A stretch of DNA of 64,000 nt from Mesocentrotus franciscanus (taxonomy: Eukaryota > Echinodermata > Echinoidea > Camarodonta > Strongylocentrotidae): positions 21,056,251 through 21,120,250 of the forward strand of contig CP137668.1 of assembly GCA_037976565.1 (NCBI GenBank). The letters are read 5' to 3'. The first letter of the stretch is position 1. Each line of letters begins with the position of its first letter. The notes below the pieces were generated by a model. It saw nothing but the letters and a program-made list of their open reading frames with translations, made no database searches and had not been told where the DNA came from. The translations under genes were made by a program, and so were the position numbers. Shown here piece by piece: positions 59,230 through 64,000 of this stretch.

Positions 59230-61560
59230 CGCAGGAGAGGTCTGCTAAATTGCGGGCTACTCTCTTACATATTGTACAGTTAAAGGAAAAAAGTTTCATT
59301 TTTTAAAGTTGCGGGCTGTGGTCTGCCAGTGATTGAATCCCCATTCCTTCTTTTGTGTATTTTTCATGCTTCACTCCATGGCCTGACCTTTATATCCCAT
59401 TTGGTGTAAGTTCTGACATGTATTGTACGGGCCCATTGCCAGGGATCATCATCTCAATTTATTGGAAACTATACACAGATGTCTCCTCTAAACCTAAATG
59501 CACATGTCATTTAGTAAAAGCTAAGTCTCAGCTCTCAAAAGTGATTTTTCAAAAGCAGAAAAATAGATGAAGCAATTAAACAATTTATATTAAAAAAAAA
59601 GAAAGAGAAAAAGAAAATTTATGATAAATCTGTCAATTAGATATCATATGTTGATATGTGGATATTTATCCACAATATTTTTTGTATTATTTTTGTACGA
59701 AATATATGCTGACCTTCTGTGGATGAATTATTAAATATACAACATGGCACCATCAATTTATTTTTATTAGGAAGTCAATATCTTTAAAAGAGAGGGAGAG
59801 AAAATCTGTGAGAAAACAGCATTTACATAATATTTTCACAACTGAGTCGCCAAAATGTCATCAGTCTCTCTCTCTCTTTTTTTTCTTTGTTTTTAAACAA
59901 TCCAGTAGATCTTGACTTTCTGATTTTCTGTTGACCTTTCTGACTCAACCTGCATTCAGACTACCAGAATTCATCGTATAGCTATACAAGAGTCGTAACT
60001 TGATAAAGAATCAGCATCTTGCTCGAGTAGGAACATTGTATCGTACGAAAATCATCTAACTGGGCGGGCTTATCTTACCTCTTGAAAAAAATGTCTTAAG
60101 TCTACCGTTTTTCAACCTTTTATCAGTCACGGCACCCTTTTCAGAATTAAAAGTTTCGCGTCACTCTTATCCCAAATTCATCACAGAATATTAATTGTGC
60201 ATCATTCTGAAACTCGTCAAGTGCCATGTACACGCCTACAGTATTTGTTTCTAATTTTTGCGAGAAAGCAGATCAAGAAAGCAAAAAATGACATCTTTAA
60301 ACATGTTAGAAAATGATTTTGTAATTAACACACCTGATAAGATAAAAAATAATGTATATGGGTGCCCCACCGCCAAAAGTTGAGAGCCAGTCAAGCGAGC
60401 GAGCGAGCGTGGTGAAAATGCAATTTCAATATAAAAGATATGAAATATATACGTTGCACCTAGGTGTCAAATAGAATGATATTCGGGCACCTCCTTGCCA
60501 AAATCTGGAGGTATTCATATACTTCGCTGCCTGAAATCATAGTGTTCCTACATAATGCAAGCAAAGTAGAAATACACTTTTTATCTTTTAAATGCTATTT
60601 CCTTATGATAACATACTCTAGCAGTTCCTAATATATGGTGTTTCACAAAATCGACTCTATTCCAAAATAAATTTTTATGAAACTAAATATCTCTGGCGGC
60701 ATCCCTGTTGCAAAACGTTGTTCTAGTCTGTCCGCTCCTTTAGCTATACAGTAATTCTTTATTTTAGTTTTCTATAAATTTCATCTAGTCTAAAGAGGCT
60801 ATAAATTCTTTTGGTTTTTTTTTCCTCTGCTTTTAATCAAGTCAACTTGTACTTGCTCTTTACAGGTCATATATATTTACTTACATGCTAAGATGCCAAA
60901 TTTATCAAAATGTGTAATTGACTGCAAAATTGCCTCTCCCCCTCCCAACAAAAAAAAGTAAAAAAAAGGGGGGGTGCATGAGGCAAAGAATTTGCAGGAA
61001 AAAAATCATTTGCCAAAATGGAGATGCAAATTTGTTGCAATGAATATCATTTCACTGAAAAGTCTCTTCAAAGCAACATTTCAAGATCAGATTTATGCCC
61101 ATTTATTCAACTACCTACTTGAAATGATACCTTTAAACATAGCCCATCTACAGTTTACCACTTATAAATTATACTTCTCCCTCTTTGTTTCATATGAGAT
61201 GAGCTAGAACAACAGTTCAGAAGATGGTTCAAGTACAGCACTTATTCCAGAAAGAAAAATGTATGGTGGATAATTAGTGTGAGTTCTATCTGGACTGCGC
61301 TGGAAGCCCTTGGGTGTATGATGGGTGGTAAATTGAAGGTTACTTAGGATTCTGATTCTATAAAACAATTGACTGTGGGTACACCTGAGGAGTTTTGCAA
61401 ACTATAGACTCTTTATTGTACTATTCAGTATTGTTACTCAAGTAGAAGTTTCAAGTAGAATTTCAATAGCTGTAATGCTTTGAAAGAATTGTGCCCTCTT
61501 CCCAAATTTGTATTGCTCACCCCTTTCTCTGCCTTCCCTGTCTTCTCACTCCTATCCTGC

Positions 61561-61620
61561 CACCCCACCCCACCCCACCCCACCCCACCCCACCCCACCC
61601 CACCCCACCCCACCCCACCC
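61561..61620. repeat. Pentanucleotide array, 12 x CACCC
   Basis: Twelve exact consecutive CACCC units. The complementary strand has twelve GGGTG units, so runs of three to four G recur every five bases, which could form G-quadruplexes. Confidence 0.98.
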
Positions 61621-61994
61621 AGCCAAGGTGACTATCGATGTCAACAGTTCCACTGGTAGGCCTCATGATGAGTACTCTGTCAGTAATTATCATGTCTTGT
61701 GATTTTCACACTTTGTAATTTCAAAGTATTCTTGCATATTTGTTGAGATCCATGTATGTGCACTGTTAGCAGGAGTTATTAGACCTGTAGATGTTGAAAA
61801 TCAATCAGTCATGGATGGACTCCAAGGTCAGTTCATGTTTTCATAAATAATGCATTGCTGATATATTATTGTAGCAAAGATATACTGATCCTTGTGGAAA
61901 GAGTTTTGCTTTCAGTAATGTTGTTTGACAATACAAAGAAAAGAAGCCGAGATGCAAAAGGCATGAAGTCTATGCTAAGTCCTTCTAGCTCTTA

Positions 61995-62125
61995 TGGCTC
62001 AGTCACACTGCCAAACCAGCTGCACACCAACTCCAAACCAACTGATTTTTGGCCTTTCAGGGCAATAAAAAACAAATATTTAGTTTGTTGTTGGTCTGGT
62101 GTTGGTCTCGTTGGTTTGACTGACA
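61995..62125. repeat. Weak inverted repeat of CCAAACCA motifs
   Basis: The left side (CAGTCACACTGCCAAACCAG, CACCAACTCCAAACCAAC) faces a degenerate complement (GTTGGTCTGGTGTTGGTC, GTTGGTTTGACTGAC). It could be a small MITE. No target duplication was seen. Confidence 0.4.
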
Positions 62126-63515
62126 TATAAGCACACTCTATTTGCACGTTTCTTTCCTTTGCTCTCTCTCAAATCTGTCTGTCCCCACTTCCATATTAAA
62201 TTTTAGGGGGTGTAGAATAATTATGTGAGAGTGAGTTCATGTGCATGTAAATGTAAATTATGGATTCATATACTACAGTCCAAAGTCCAATCTACCTTCT
62301 TTATAGAAAGACCACATGTCTTCAAAGAGTCAAAAACAATATTGTTTCCCCTGAAATACAGGTATCATTTATTAAGAATGTTGTAAAGGGAAAGTGTGTA
62401 TCTAGACAGATCATGTATTTATGAAGACTACATTTTTGCCTCCCTTGAGTGATAGGTAGATACTTAATGTACCTATTTCCATGATATATTGCCATATGTA
62501 ACGTATGTAGTAATAAGATATTTAAGGGTTTCATCACCATTTAGGGATGTTAAGCTGCCCTTCAAGAAAACAAACTAATCCGAAACTTTCATGGGTTGTT
62601 AAGAACAGCCACTTTTACAGCAAGAAACATTTGTGAATTACAAAAATTAGGGTTGTATCAATTGTGATTCAATAATATTGTGACATGAAACATTTCAGAA
62701 TATGAACCACTCGCTAAATTTGTGAACATTTCATGCACAAGAAAGTATCTGGTTATGCAGTATTCAAAGCCCGGTCTTTGGGATGACATTGCTCTAGCAA
62801 ATGGTTTGAAAATATTGTATTATCGTCATTGAGGCTAATTCTGTTTTAGTGTTGCAAATGTGTATGTGCGATATTTCTTAAAATAAATCAATGACCATAT
62901 TCATTTAACATATTACTAGAGCTGCTGTAGACACCAATTATCTCTGCCAATATGTCAATATCAAATTGTAATTCAGTTACAAAAATGTTGATTCTGTCAT
63001 TACTGTGTTGATAAAACTTATGATGATTTTGGTGTAAGAGGAAATGTGAGGAAAAGAATTGAAGTGTCCATTCAGAGGCATCGTGCGAATCCGCCCACTA
63101 AGGGGGCATTAGAATGATTGAGGGGAGGCACTATTCGTAAAATCTCTCTCTCTCTCACTCTCTCTCACTAGATATTGTAAAAACAGAAACTTGCAGGCAT
63201 GAAACTTTGGGGAATTACATGAGATTATCAAAGTGTAATACCACATAATTGTTGATTGGTTACATTCAATTCTTGCTACTAAAAAAAAGTTTGTTGGTGC
63301 TAAAAACGGCAGTTCTTAATGGTTCACAACAACTTTCAGGCCTCAAGTTTCTTTAAAAGTTGTATGGTTTTGAAGGCTATAAAAAGAAATCATGTAGCTG
63401 CCATGTACCCATGTTGCCATATACCGGTACACATTTGAACAATTAGAATGTTGTTTCCTATTTCTAGGAGGTATTTTTACCATGTCTTCATGCAGGTATG
63501 TTTTTGACACTTTTT

Positions 63516-64000
63516 TATGCCTCCGCCAACGGAAGGTGGTGCCGGAGGCATTATGTTTTTCGGGTCGTCCGTCCGTCCGTCTAGCTTTCTTGTTATCGCG
63601 ATATCTCAAGAACCATTTAAGTTATGAACTTCAAACTTGATGATAGTATGTATCACCATAGAAAAATAATCTGTCTAGATTTTGAAATAACTAGGTCAAA
63701 GGTCACAGAGGTCAACTTATGGAATTTCAGGTATTGGCCTCGTTATCACAATATCTCAAGAATCACTCGAGATATGAGGATCAAACTTGTTGATAATATG
63801 TTTTACCATAGGAAGACAATCTGATTAGATGTTGGGTTAGTAACATCAAAGGTCAAATGTCACAGAGGTCAACTTCTGAACTTCAAACTATAAGCCTCGT
63901 TATCGCAAAATCTTTGATATATGAGGCTCAAACTTTGTGATAATATGTATTACCATAGGAAGACAATGTAAGATTTTGGGTACATAAGTCAAAGTTCAAA
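63516..64000 (+). mobile_element. M-family element, 5' end, runs off the window
   Basis: It begins TATGCCTCCGCC and folds against GCCGGAGGCATTATG. A CCGTCCGTCCGTC stretch follows, then tandem units of about 154 bases (phase marks near 63586, 63739 and 63894) with GATATCTCAAGAACCA and AGGTCAAAGGTCA (63694). The 3' end lies outside the window. Confidence 0.8.

Larger units (their letters stand above)
59230..63515. other. Downstream region, perhaps UBE2E 3' UTR in part
   Basis: It has far fewer recognisable repeats than the intron. The first AATAAA on the + strand after the stop that I noticed is near 60666, but no poly(A) site can be fixed from sequence alone. It contains a CACCC array (61561-61620), a weak inverted repeat (61995-62125) and a CT run (63142-63168). 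GCGAGCGAGCGAGC occurs near 60396. No further exon was recognised. Confidence 0.45.

Noticed and set aside
60666..60671. AATAAA as the UBE2E polyadenylation signal
   Set aside because: The hexamer is common in this AT-rich DNA, and no downstream GU-rich context or transcript evidence singles it out.

Overview
This is a window of eukaryotic nuclear DNA: split exons with GT/AG borders, long introns, AT-rich background, and very dense mobile-element debris. The only clearly recognisable host gene is a class I ubiquitin-conjugating enzyme of the UBE2E group (vertebrate UBE2E1/2/3) on the + strand. Its last three coding exons lie at 29291-29423, 32728-32875 and 59132-59229, separated by introns of 3,304 and 26,256 bases. 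The upstream exons, coding for roughly the N-terminal third, were not found. A short THAP zinc-finger fragment lies antisense in the last intron, and a very tentative minus-strand first exon lies at 16108-16203. The repeat content (a tRNA-derived SINE ending in an ATT run, a DIRS-type tyrosine-recombinase retrotransposon, repeats opening with GTCTCGCCTGC) suggests a marine invertebrate deuterostome, most plausibly an echinoderm. That is inference only.

Layout. 0-11 kb: dispersed repeat fragments, a hAT-like MITE with an 8-bp target duplication (8031-8615) and a foldback element built of short repeats (9852-10389). 11-14 kb: a decayed minus-strand non-LTR retrotransposon and another MITE. 14-21 kb: mostly unassigned sequence with TTAA-flanked MITEs and other inverted-repeat elements. 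21-28 kb: two copies of a repeat called G here, one with nested insertions and a 500-base assembly gap, then a SINE split by a repeat called B. 29-33 kb: two UBE2E exons and an intron holding MITEs nested in a repeat called M. 34-41 kb: purine-rich tandem repeats and a DIRS element (35707-40628) whose internal complementary region exactly matches the junction of its two ends. 42-52.4 kb: a head-to-head and tandem array of a roughly 1.84-kb repeat called P. 52-59 kb: a Tc1-like end, a pyrimidine-rich kilobase, another G copy, a TTAA MITE, the THAP fragment and the last UBE2E exon. 59-64 kb: mainly low-repeat sequence, perhaps 3' UTR in part, ending in an M copy.

The most interesting signal is a shared end structure in four otherwise unrelated families (P, G, M, B). 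Each has a 5' hairpin containing an 8-11 bp subterminal repeat, an inverted copy of that repeat near the 3' end, then a short tail, usually with a small hairpin, ending CTAG or CTTG just before T. This resembles non-autonomous Helentron/Helitron elements. The P array adds stem-preserving loop variation at its 3' hairpin, embedded tRNA-Gly-like pol III boxes and many TGACGTCA palindromes. G, M and B carry internal tandem repeats with the nuclear-receptor half-site pair AGGTCAAAGGTCA.
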